DNA of 63,088 nt, from NCBI GenBank assembly GCA_028688525.1, contig JAQTYA010000011.1:1-63088 (forward strand). The letters are read 5' to 3'. The translations under genes were made by a program, and so were the position numbers. Positions 51,389 through 58,490 of this stretch are shown piece after piece (the stretch's first letter is position 1; every line of letters starts with the position of its first letter). This DNA is from Methylococcus sp. Its GTDB lineage: Bacteria; Pseudomonadota; Gammaproteobacteria; Methylococcales; Methylococcaceae. The notes under the pieces were generated by a model that saw only the letters and a program-made list of their open reading frames with translations, made no database searches and was not told where the DNA came from.

Positions 51389-52687
51389 CAAGAAACGCCG
51401 CAGCAAGGCGATCATGTGGGTGTGATCCATGACGCCGGAGCTTTCGCGGACGCTGTGCATCGCCCACATCGGGTTGCCGATATCGGCCGCGGAAATGCCC
51501 AAACGCGCAGCGGTCATCGGCCCTATGGTGCTGCCGCAGCCCAAATCGGTGCGGTGCACATATTGCTGGTACGGTACCCCCGCCTGCTCGCATAGGTGGA
51601 TAACCCTCGCCGCAGCTTCCGCGTCGGTCGCATAACGTCCGCAGGCGTTGGTCTTAATGACGGGCCCCTTGTTCACAAAAACCTGATGCTGCGGTTCGTA
51701 GGACTGCGGAAAATTCGGATGGTAGGCATGCGCCATATCGGCGCTGATCAGGAAACTGCCGGCCAGCGCCCGCTTGTATCCCGCCCGGTCCAGACCCAAA
51801 GCCAGCGCGATGCGCTCCAGCACATCCGGCAGCAAGGCGCCGTCCGCACCCTTGTGGCTTTCGCTGCCGATTTCCTCGTGATCGAAAAACGCCGCGACCG
51901 CCACCGCTTCCGGCGCATCCGCGTCCAGCAAAGCGCTCAAGCCGGCATGGCAGGACGCGAGATTGTCGAGCTGGCTGTCGGCGATAAATTCCCGCGCCGG
52001 CCCCCAGAAAGCCCCCGGCTGGGTGTCGAACACGCTCAGCTCCCAGCTCAAAATGTCCTTCGGCTCGCAATCGGCCTGCGCCGCCAGCAGCGCTCGCAGC
52101 CGCTCGTCCGCCGGCAGTTCGTCCGCCATCGCCAACAGCAGCGGCAGTTCGGTCTGCTTGTTGAACTTCAGCCCGTCCTTGTTCACCTCTCGGTTCATGT
52201 GGATGGCGAGATTGGGCAACCGCACTAGCGCCTCGGGGATACAGACCAGCCGGACAGAGGCGCCCGCCTCCCCACGCACACACAGACGCCCGGCCAAACT
52301 CAGATCCCGATCCGAGAAAGTCGCCAGGATCGGCCCCCCATAAACCTCCACCCCCAGGCGCAACATCGAGCCCTCTGCATGCGCTCCCCGCGGCTTGACC
52401 CGCAAACCCGGCGAGTCGGTATGCGCGCCGACGATACGGAAGCCGGCTTTCGCCAGCACCCCCTCGCCCACGGTGAAGGCGACCACCGAGGAGTTGCCCC
52501 GCACCACGAATGCACGATCGCCGGGTTCCAGCGTCCAAACCTCGCCCTCCTCCAGGCACCGGAAACCGGCCGCCAGCAGCCGGGCCGTTATCGAATGCCC
52601 GGCATGCCAGGGGCTGGGACTCTGATCGATGAAATCGAGAAGCTGCCGGGCGTTGGCCGAAAAGTCGACCGTCGTATTGTCGTTCAT
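51374..52687 (-). CDS. apeB: M18-family aspartyl aminopeptidase
   Basis: 437 residues, the length of bacterial M18 enzymes. Motifs: IVGAHTDSPGLRVKP (His and Asp metal ligands), FFDHEEIGSESHKGADG (catalytic Glu-Glu), AHAYHPNFPQSYEP, and GCGSTIGPMTAARLGI near the C-terminus. Zinc-dependent removal of N-terminal acidic residues from peptides in the cytosol. It borders the defence island that begins at about 52.77 kb. Confidence 0.93.
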   Translation of the reverse strand: MNDNTTVDFSANARQLLDFIDQSPSPWHAGHSITARLLAAGFRCLEEGEVWTLEPGDRAFVVRGNSSVVAFTVGEGVLAKAGFRIVGAHTDSPGLRVKPRGAHAEGSMLRLGVEVYGGPILATFSDRDLSLAGRLCVRGEAGASVRLVCIPEALVRLPNLAIHMNREVNKDGLKFNKQTELPLLLAMADELPADERLRALLAAQADCEPKDILSWELSVFDTQPGAFWGPAREFIADSQLDNLASCHAGLSALLDADAPEAVAVAAFFDHEEIGSESHKGADGALLPDVLERIALALGLDRAGYKRALAGSFLISADMAHAYHPNFPQSYEPQHQVFVNKGPVIKTNACGRYATDAEAAARVIHLCEQAGVPYQQYVHRTDLGCGSTIGPMTAARLGISAADIGNPMWAMHSVRESSGVMDHTHMIALLRRFLSGGA

Positions 52688-52768
52688 GGCGGTGCGGAAA
52701 GAGTTGAGCCTTAAATTGGATAACTTATCACGACCTAGGGCGAATCCTTTGGCGCGGGGCCGGAGCCG

Positions 52769-53022
52769 TTACTCCTCGGTATGCCCTAACAGCCATCGGT
52801 GGCCTTTGCGCATCAATCGATAACGCTGGGTCGGACTGCGCGGCGCTTTGGGCTGGGTGCGTTCGATCCACTCGGCTGCCAAGGCGGGGGCAGGTAGTTT
52901 TCCCGGAATGTGGGCCGGTGGGACAGTCCCAGTGCCTGCATCACGTCATTGCTGCCCAACTCGCCGGCTCCAATCGCCAGCATCAGCTCCGCTACTTGGT
53001 CGGTAGGAGCTCTGCAGTGCAA
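52769..53022 (-). pseudogene. Fic-like C-terminal remnant (frameshifted)
   Basis: Only the C-terminal winged-helix tail is left: TDQVAELMLAIGAGELGSND, then QALGLSHRPTFRENYLP. The frame then breaks in a run of five C. With one extra C it continues as ALAAEWIERTQPKAPRSPTQ and then RYRLMRKGHRWLLGHTEE to a stop at 52769-52771. This matches the tail of Fic-domain (or related AlbA/RecG-like) proteins. No HPFxxGNGR catalytic core is present upstream, where the HNH gene starts instead. It accounts for most of the 360-base gap between the peptidase and the HNH gene. Confidence 0.7.
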
Positions 53023-53047
53023 CTACGGATGTATTTCTTACTCGCCA

Positions 53048-53905
53048 TCATCCCACCAATCTTGAGAGCTGAGGGTCTCCACGGAACTGGATGCACCAGC
53101 GGGCCACCGCTGATAGTTCCGCGGTCGACTGGGTCAGCGCGCGAATCCGGGTGCACACTTCAGACAGCTTCGCCTGCGCTGCCGGGTTGTTGCCCGCCCC
53201 GCAACGGGCTTTCGCGGCCACGAAATCCTCGATCAGGCCATCGACCTTCTGCCACACGTTCCGGCGCGCTTCTGCCAGCGGTACATGTTCGTTGAGCTTC
53301 AACCGTTTGACGGTTTCGTTGACGCGTTCTTGTTCCCAGAACGATGCACCGGGTACCGGGATGGCCTTGCCTTCCTCGTCGAAGGCAATCAATGACACAT
53401 CGTAAACGTCGATAGGGTCGAGCAGATAGCGGGCTTCCGACTCCTCGCACGGGGCCGAATAGGTGGAGTACAGCGAGCCCTGCTTGAGCGGAAACCAGCC
53501 CCCCTTCTTGCGGTTGCCGACATTGCCGCACGCACGGAAGTTCATGTAGTCGAACGCCAACCACCAGTAGCCATCGCGTTCGCTGCCATCCAGAGCTTTG
53601 GCTTTCTTCTTGGGCCGGAAATGCTCGACGTCGAAATGGAAGTACGGCGCGCGCACCTCGGAAAACCAGCACTTCCCGCCCGACAGGGCCAGTAACCACT
53701 CCTTGAGTGCGGCCCAATGTCCGCTGTTGGCATCGATCAGCGCATTGCGTTTGTCGCGCTTGCCCGCCGCGTCCAGTGCGGCCAGGTCCGTGACCAACTG
53801 CTTTGACTTAGCCAGCCAGGCATCCCATTGCGCCTGGGTCCAGGGCACCCACCCGGGAATATCGGTATCGGTGGGCCGCTTGTGTTCCAGATCGATCCAG
53901 ATCAC
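53048..53905 (-). CDS. HNH endonuclease, Septu PtuB-like
   Basis: 285 residues. HNH core at about 78-134: KCWFSEV, FDVEHFRPKKK (His95 as general base), WWLAFDYMNFRACGN (Asn122), VGNRKK (Asn131). The spacing fits the TIGR02646-type HNH proteins that partner AAA ATPases; one Cys of each zinc pair appears replaced (CWFS instead of CxxC). The gene overlaps the preceding ATPase by 4 bases, as in ptuA-ptuB pairs. Expected role: nucleic-acid cutting triggered by the ATPase during phage infection. Naming as Septu is inference. Confidence 0.75.
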   Translation of the reverse strand: MIWIDLEHKRPTDTDIPGWVPWTQAQWDAWLAKSKQLVTDLAALDAAGKRDKRNALIDANSGHWAALKEWLLALSGGKCWFSEVRAPYFHFDVEHFRPKKKAKALDGSERDGYWWLAFDYMNFRACGNVGNRKKGGWFPLKQGSLYSTYSAPCEESEARYLLDPIDVYDVSLIAFDEEGKAIPVPGASFWEQERVNETVKRLKLNEHVPLAEARRNVWQKVDGLIEDFVAAKARCGAGNNPAAQAKLSEVCTRIRALTQSTAELSAVARWCIQFRGDPQLSRLVG

Positions 53906-55608
53906 TTACCGGCCTCCTCGCGCAAGATTTCGTCGATGATCTCGTCGGCGATCCGATCTTGCTCGGCCCGCTCTTCTGGGGTGAGGGTCGGCATCCTGAA
54001 TTTGCGGTGTTGCGCCATTTTGCGCACAAACAGCGCGTAGTCGGGATCGCGGAAGTCGGCGGTCGAGAAGCCCAGGTCAGCAAGCTCTGCGGAAAGCCTG
54101 CTCAGCTCCGCGTCCTCCTCAGGCGTGCGCGGCGACTTTACGAACAGCTCATTGCGCCGAAATAGTCGGCGCTCGGTTTCAGTATCCAGGGTGGATGCCA
54201 GACCGAATAGGTCACTCTTGAGCAGGCCGGTCACCCCCATGCCTTGCGGGTGCTCATCCGGCACATCTACGACGATGCGATGGCCGTCACGACGGAGGAT
54301 GTGTACCTGCTCGCGCTTCAGGCTGCCCACCATCATCGGGTCGTGGGTGGTGATGAGAATCTGGGATTCCCCTTGCGCCAGCTTCCCGTCCTCGGAACTC
54401 AAAACGCCCTCGATGTCGTCGAAGTAACGTAGCTTCCAGATCGGGTTCAGGTGGGTGTCGGGTTCGTCGAGCAGAAACAGGCAGTGATCTTCGCGGGTGA
54501 TGCGCATCAGGCCCAGCACCGTGAGTATCTGCAACTCGCCTTCGGAAAGTTGGGTGAAGCTCACCTTGCCGCCATGTTCATCGCGCTTCTTTACCGTGAT
54601 GCGCACCTCGTCGATCAGGTCGCCGATGTAGGCGCCTTCGGCATAGCGAAAAAAACTGTCGGTACCACCGACCAGCTCGCCCAAATGCTTGAGCTTGTCC
54701 TGACTAGGCACGAACAGGTAGAGCTGCTTCTGTTTCTCCGTGCGGCCTCGGAAGTCTATCTGCTTGGTGGTTTCCTGTTCGATGGGCGCCCAGGAAACTT
54801 GCCAGAGCTTGTCGAGGAACTCGCTCACCACGTTGCCGCGCGCGTACCAGAAACGGGGATCGCCCTCATTGAGCTCGTTCTCGTCGAAGCGGCCGCTCTT
54901 GCGCTTCTCCCGCAGGCGATGCGGCTCCTTCAATACGAACAGCGCGGATTCCAGCGATTCGATGTGCAGACAGGCCAGCAAAACCAGCTGGCTGTGCCCG
55001 CCCCGGCAGTAGAACAGGCGACGCAGGCGGTCGTCGCCCAACTGCTGCAGGCGGTTCCGCTCGCGCCGTTTGGCTTCCTCGATGGCGCGGGAGTCCGCCT
55101 CGCTGCCGGTGTAGTTTTGCAGCAATTCCGCGGGCAGCACTTCCTCGGCGACGATCTCCTGGCGGCGATTGAAGCGGCGCTGGTGTTCCTGGAACAGCGC
55201 TTCGATACGCTCGTTACGGCCGGAGTAGTAAGCAAAGATATGCGAGGGCAGCAATCCGCGGTTCTTGAGCAGATGGCCTTGCGATTCGGCCTTGCCGTCG
55301 ACCCAGACGAACGGGCGCTTTTGCCTAGCCGTGTCGGCCTGAATGCGCACCCGTTGGCCGCGAATCTCATATTCCAGCGTGTAGTCGAAGGCCGCATCGC
55401 GGTCCAGATCGATATCGCGAAAGATCGTGATCAGCGCCTCGATCAGGTTGGACTTGCCGGTGCCGTTCTGGCCGATCAAGGCATGGCTGCGGATCGGTTT
55501 GGCGGGCTGGCCGTCCGCCGATGGCAACTGCTCCGGGAAGTCCAGCGCCACCTCATGCAGGTTGCGGAAGTGCCGGATACGGAGGTGGCGCAACTGCATC
55601 TCAGGCAC
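53902..55608 (-). CDS. AAA/ABC-type ATPase, Septu PtuA-like
   Basis: 568 residues, RecF/SMC-like ATPase. Walker A GQNGTGKSN at 46-54, ABC signature LSEGELQIL, Walker B CLFLLDEPDTHLNP and H-loop ILITTHDPMM; a central coiled region (about 145-200, RRFNRRQEIVAEEV, EEAKRRERNRLQQL). Followed with a 4-base overlap by an HNH nuclease, the composition of Septu (ptuAB) and of related OLD/PtuA modules. Its ATG at 55608 overlaps the shifted tail of hsdS by 8 bases. Looks intact. It could also be a phage-defence module specific to type I loci. Confidence 0.75.
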   Translation of the reverse strand: MPEMQLRHLRIRHFRNLHEVALDFPEQLPSADGQPAKPIRSHALIGQNGTGKSNLIEALITIFRDIDLDRDAAFDYTLEYEIRGQRVRIQADTARQKRPFVWVDGKAESQGHLLKNRGLLPSHIFAYYSGRNERIEALFQEHQRRFNRRQEIVAEEVLPAELLQNYTGSEADSRAIEEAKRRERNRLQQLGDDRLRRLFYCRGGHSQLVLLACLHIESLESALFVLKEPHRLREKRKSGRFDENELNEGDPRFWYARGNVVSEFLDKLWQVSWAPIEQETTKQIDFRGRTEKQKQLYLFVPSQDKLKHLGELVGGTDSFFRYAEGAYIGDLIDEVRITVKKRDEHGGKVSFTQLSEGELQILTVLGLMRITREDHCLFLLDEPDTHLNPIWKLRYFDDIEGVLSSEDGKLAQGESQILITTHDPMMVGSLKREQVHILRRDGHRIVVDVPDEHPQGMGVTGLLKSDLFGLASTLDTETERRLFRRNELFVKSPRTPEEDAELSRLSAELADLGFSTADFRDPDYALFVRKMAQHRKFRMPTLTPEERAEQDRIADEIIDEILREEAGK

Positions 55609-55990
55609 CCGCCATGTCGGTGAATTTCTCGCGTACCTCGGCCACGCCGGGTTCCTGAATCCAGCCGTGGGCCACTTCGGTTTTCAATTGCGCGTAGAAG
55701 GCGTCGATCTCGCCGCCGAAGCGCTGCCACAAGTCGCGCGCCGCCATCTCGCCGTTGTGGCGGGCCAGCAGCGTGGCCAGTGGCGCCTGAGCCTTCACAT
55801 CGGGCGGCGTGCCCGAGCGCAAGGTGGCGATCAGCTCGATTTGGGGGGCTTTCACGGGGGTGTCCTCCTCTTGTGCGATGGCGATGCCGGTAAAGGATGA
55901 AACTATTGCGCCGGCCAGCAGAGCCGCCAACTCCTGTTTTCTTTGCAGCTGATGCCGCCAAGCGAGACAGCTTTCAGCGAGTGATTTCAC
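55601..55990 (-). pseudogene. hsdS: severed C-terminal part of hsdS
   Basis: An open frame of about 129 codons from GTG 55988-55990, overlapping the hsdS stop (GTGA). Upstream, the same frame reads LRSFPQPIPPQDEQRAILRK, the usual end of a second recognition domain, then KSLAESCLAWRHQLQRKQEL, the second conserved coiled helix of HsdS, and GAIVSSFTGI. So it is the natural C-terminus of HsdS, split off by the 8-bp duplication at 56045-56064. Beyond residue 45 it has an extra segment (APLATLLARHNGEMAARDLW) that may be a separate small domain. It might be reinitiated from the GTG, giving a separate polypeptide. Confidence 0.8.
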
Positions 55991-57432
55991 TTTCCGGAGA
56001 ATTGCCCGTTGCTCATCCTGCGGCGGAATAGGCTGCGGGAAGCTGCGAAGTTGCGAAGTTGCGACATGTTGATGGACGCCAGATTTGTGGTCTGCTTGGA
56101 TGCTCCCGCGAAGTAGTCCCGCCCAACCCCAGAGTTGAAAACAAGCTCAACCCATTCATTCAGAAGTTCCTCGCTGGGAACTCTTGCTTTGAATACATGG
56201 TTTTGGTGCAAGCAGTTGTCTATGTCGCCGCGCCAGATTGCCGTGCGTCCCACTTTGTCCCAATCGCCGCCCTCGGTTATCAGGAGATCACCCTCCTGAA
56301 CCAGATACTTCTCCAACTCATCGGAGGCAATTTGGATGGTCTTCAAAGCCTGCAATTTAAAGAACCCTCTCTGCACGTTGGCTACGGCCAAGTAAGAGCA
56401 AGTGATGGTTTCTCGGCCATGCAGATCGCGTCCTTTGGTAACGCCACCAATCACTACCGCGACTTCATCGAATGGCACGATGGCCCAATGCTCCGGATAG
56501 ATCACATCCGAGTCCGCGGCGCCGACGAGTTTTTGCCGACGCATCAAACCTGATGCGATGTAGTGAACGCGAAGCTCATTGCAACTGACCTTGATCGCAT
56601 CGGTGGCCGGCTTTGAAGCAGATGGCAATTCCAATAAGCCACGCACGGCCAGGTTCTTCAACTCAGCAATGAAATCATCCACATCCTCCGGCGCACTGAA
56701 CAGTTGTCCGAAGTTCGTTTCCAGCCGCGCCCAGGAAGTTTGCAGTTCGTGGAGGCTGGTGGCGGCGGCGACTGCTCGCAGGGTGGATTGGCGCAGGGCG
56801 TTTTGCAACTTGCGGCGCTCTTGCTGCTGCGCTTCCAGCTTGCCGCACATGGCCATCAGCTCATCGACTTTGGCGACGATGCGGGATTGTTCTTCCTCTG
56901 TAGGAACGCGTAGCGTGACCGCCGAAAGCTCTGCTTTACCAATTACACCTTGAGCAGACCCCTTTGATCCGCTGCGAAGTCGGAATGTGAATGGCATCAG
57001 CATGTAATAGAGGTACTTGGTATCGAGACCGCCGCGTGGCCGGATCGCAGCGACACTTCGGCCGATTGCGCAATCAATTGCCAAATTGAGTTTGCCAACG
57101 GTAGCGCCAACGACGCAGATCAGAACATCGCCTTGTTTGGCATGTTTGAGAGGCTTAGTCGTCCATTCCCGAACAACTGGATACAACTCTCCAAACTCGC
57201 CGGTTTTGACGAAGACTGTTCCATTCCCATTGGTATTGCATTCGTTACCTGGCGGGGCTTGCCCCATCACGAAGTCGGCAACTTTGTCGAGGAAAGACAG
57301 TTCAACCAGCTCACAACTGTCGAGTAACTGCCCTTGTGCAGCGAGGGCAAAAACAAGTTCCCGCAACCGCCCCACGCCCCCCGGCGCATTGGCGATATGC
57401 CCGAACTCCGCCAGAAACTGCTGCGCATCCAC
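55987..57432 (-). CDS. hsdS: type I restriction-modification specificity subunit HsdS (truncated by frameshift)
   Basis: 481 residues from GTG 57432 (VDAQQFLAEFGHIANAPGG), with GGGGAGG shortly upstream and the start overlapping the DUF1016 stop. First recognition domain at about 45-190, central conserved helix (TEEEQSRIVAKVDELMAMCG) at about 195-235, second recognition domain at about 290-465. The last residues (ASRSLFRRRMSNGQFSGK) are out of frame: an extra 8-bp repeat shifts the reading so that the second conserved helix is lost. Deleting one repeat gives a 607-residue protein. HsdS sets the DNA site of the methylase; as read, it may still bind but with altered assembly. Confidence 0.85.
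   Translation of the reverse strand: MDAQQFLAEFGHIANAPGGVGRLRELVFALAAQGQLLDSCELVELSFLDKVADFVMGQAPPGNECNTNGNGTVFVKTGEFGELYPVVREWTTKPLKHAKQGDVLICVVGATVGKLNLAIDCAIGRSVAAIRPRGGLDTKYLYYMLMPFTFRLRSGSKGSAQGVIGKAELSAVTLRVPTEEEQSRIVAKVDELMAMCGKLEAQQQERRKLQNALRQSTLRAVAAATSLHELQTSWARLETNFGQLFSAPEDVDDFIAELKNLAVRGLLELPSASKPATDAIKVSCNELRVHYIASGLMRRQKLVGAADSDVIYPEHWAIVPFDEVAVVIGGVTKGRDLHGRETITCSYLAVANVQRGFFKLQALKTIQIASDELEKYLVQEGDLLITEGGDWDKVGRTAIWRGDIDNCLHQNHVFKARVPSEELLNEWVELVFNSGVGRDYFAGASKQTTNLASINMSQLRNFAASRSLFRRRMSNGQFSGK
56045..56064. repeat. 8-bp tandem repeat (2.5 copies) causing the hsdS frameshift
   Basis: GCGAAGTT at 56045-56052, again at 56053-56060, then GCGA (56061-56064). Removing one unit restores the frame between the HsdS second recognition domain and its C-terminal helix. 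Whole 8-bp units change the frame, so slippage could switch the gene on and off. Confidence 0.9.
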
Positions 57433-58490
57433 TAGGTTTCCTCCCCGCTGCGGTTTTCCAGCCGCGCCCGCGAGCGGACGATGGCTTCGTGCAGTTTGGC
57501 TTGCAATACATCCTTGGGCGGCAGCGCGGTGAGGTATTCGGCAACGTGGATGCCGCCGGCGTCGAGTTCCAGCAGTTCGATCTGCTCTTTCTTCTTGCCG
57601 CCGCACAGGATGATGCCGAGCGGCGGGGCTTCGCCGGGTTCCTGTTCGTGTTTGGCGAGCCAGCGCAGGTAGAGCTCCATCTGGCCCTTGTAGTCGGCCT
57701 TGAAGTCACCCAGCTTGAGGTCGATGGCGACCAGGCGCTTGAGGCGGCGGTTGTAGAACAGCAGGTCGATGTAGAAGTCGTCGTGGTCGATCTGGAGGCG
57801 TTTTTGCCGGGCGACGAAGCTGAAGCCGGCGCCCAGTTCCAGCAGGAAGCCTTCCAGCTCGCGCAGGATGGCGTCTTCCAGGTCTTTTTCCAGATAGCGG
57901 TCGTTGAGGCCGAGGAAGTCGAGCACGTAGGGGTCTTTGAGCAGCAGGGAGGGGCTCAGCTCGCCTTGTTCGCGCAAGGCGGCCAGTTCGGCGCCGAGCA
58001 GTTCGTCGGGCTGGCGCGAGAGCGCGGTACGCTCGAAGAGCATAGAATCCAGGCGTTCTTGCAGGGTGCGGGTGCTCCAGCCTTCCTGCTGGCACATCTG
58101 CAGATAGAAATCGCGTTTGAGCGGGTCGTCGATGTAGATCAGGGTCTTGTAGTGGGTCCAGCTCAATTGTCTCCGCGCTGCGGAGACAATCTGCTCATTC
58201 GGAAAGGCCTCGGCAAAGCGCAGCATGTGGCGCAGGTTCTTGGCCGAGAAGCCGCGCCCGTAGTCGGACTCCAATTGTCTCGCCAGCGCGGAGACAATCT
58301 GCTCGCCGTAGGCGGCGCGCCCGCCTTGCAGGACTTCGCGCCGGATACGCTCGCCGACATGCCAGTAGAGCAGGGTCAGGGCGCTGTTAACGGCAACGGC
58401 GAGTTGCCGGCGGCCTTGCTCGATGAGTTGGCGGATGTCGCCCAGCAACTGCTGATCGGCAGGCGTGGCCGATGGCGTTTCCGAGCTCAT
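57432..58490 (-). CDS. DUF1016 / YhcG-type PDDEXK nuclease
   Basis: 352 residues. N-terminal DUF1016 domain (about 15-165; ALTLLYWHVGERIRREVLQG, GFSAKNLRHMLRFAEAFPNE, RQLSWTHYKTLIYIDDP) and a C-terminal PD-(D/E)xK nuclease fold (about 195-340) with DDFYIDLLFYNRRLKRLVAI and DLKLGDFKADYKGQM, the Asp and Lys core. Families of this type are often found inside type I RM loci. Its exact role is not settled; a DNA nuclease or DNA-binding accessory is likely. It sits between hsdM and hsdS and overlaps both, so it belongs to the operon. Confidence 0.88.
   Translation of the reverse strand: MSSETPSATPADQQLLGDIRQLIEQGRRQLAVAVNSALTLLYWHVGERIRREVLQGGRAAYGEQIVSALARQLESDYGRGFSAKNLRHMLRFAEAFPNEQIVSAARRQLSWTHYKTLIYIDDPLKRDFYLQMCQQEGWSTRTLQERLDSMLFERTALSRQPDELLGAELAALREQGELSPSLLLKDPYVLDFLGLNDRYLEKDLEDAILRELEGFLLELGAGFSFVARQKRLQIDHDDFYIDLLFYNRRLKRLVAIDLKLGDFKADYKGQMELYLRWLAKHEQEPGEAPPLGIILCGGKKKEQIELLELDAGGIHVAEYLTALPPKDVLQAKLHEAIVRSRARLENRSGEET
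58166..58190. repeat. 25-bp palindrome inside the DUF1016 gene, copy 1
   Basis: ATTGTCTCCGC (58166-58176) and GCGGAGACAAT (58180-58190) are a perfect 11-bp inverted repeat with a 3-base loop. A related copy lies 108 bases away in the same frame at 58274-58298. It encodes IVSAARRQL. Confidence 0.75.
58274..58298. repeat. 25-bp palindrome inside the DUF1016 gene, copy 2
   Basis: ATTGTCTC (58274-58281) and GAGACAAT (58291-58298), 8-bp arms. About 28 of 33 surrounding bases match copy 1. It encodes IVSALARQL, also a normal motif of the family, so the repeat may arise from protein constraint. Confidence 0.65.

Noticed and set aside
54451-55623. 390-codon plus-strand open frame
   Set aside because: Antisense to the AAA ATPase with its intact Walker motifs.
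55601-55990. independent small gene downstream of hsdS
   Set aside because: Its frame continues upstream into the HsdS motif PIPPQDEQRAILRKVK, so it is the natural HsdS tail, although reinitiation is possible.
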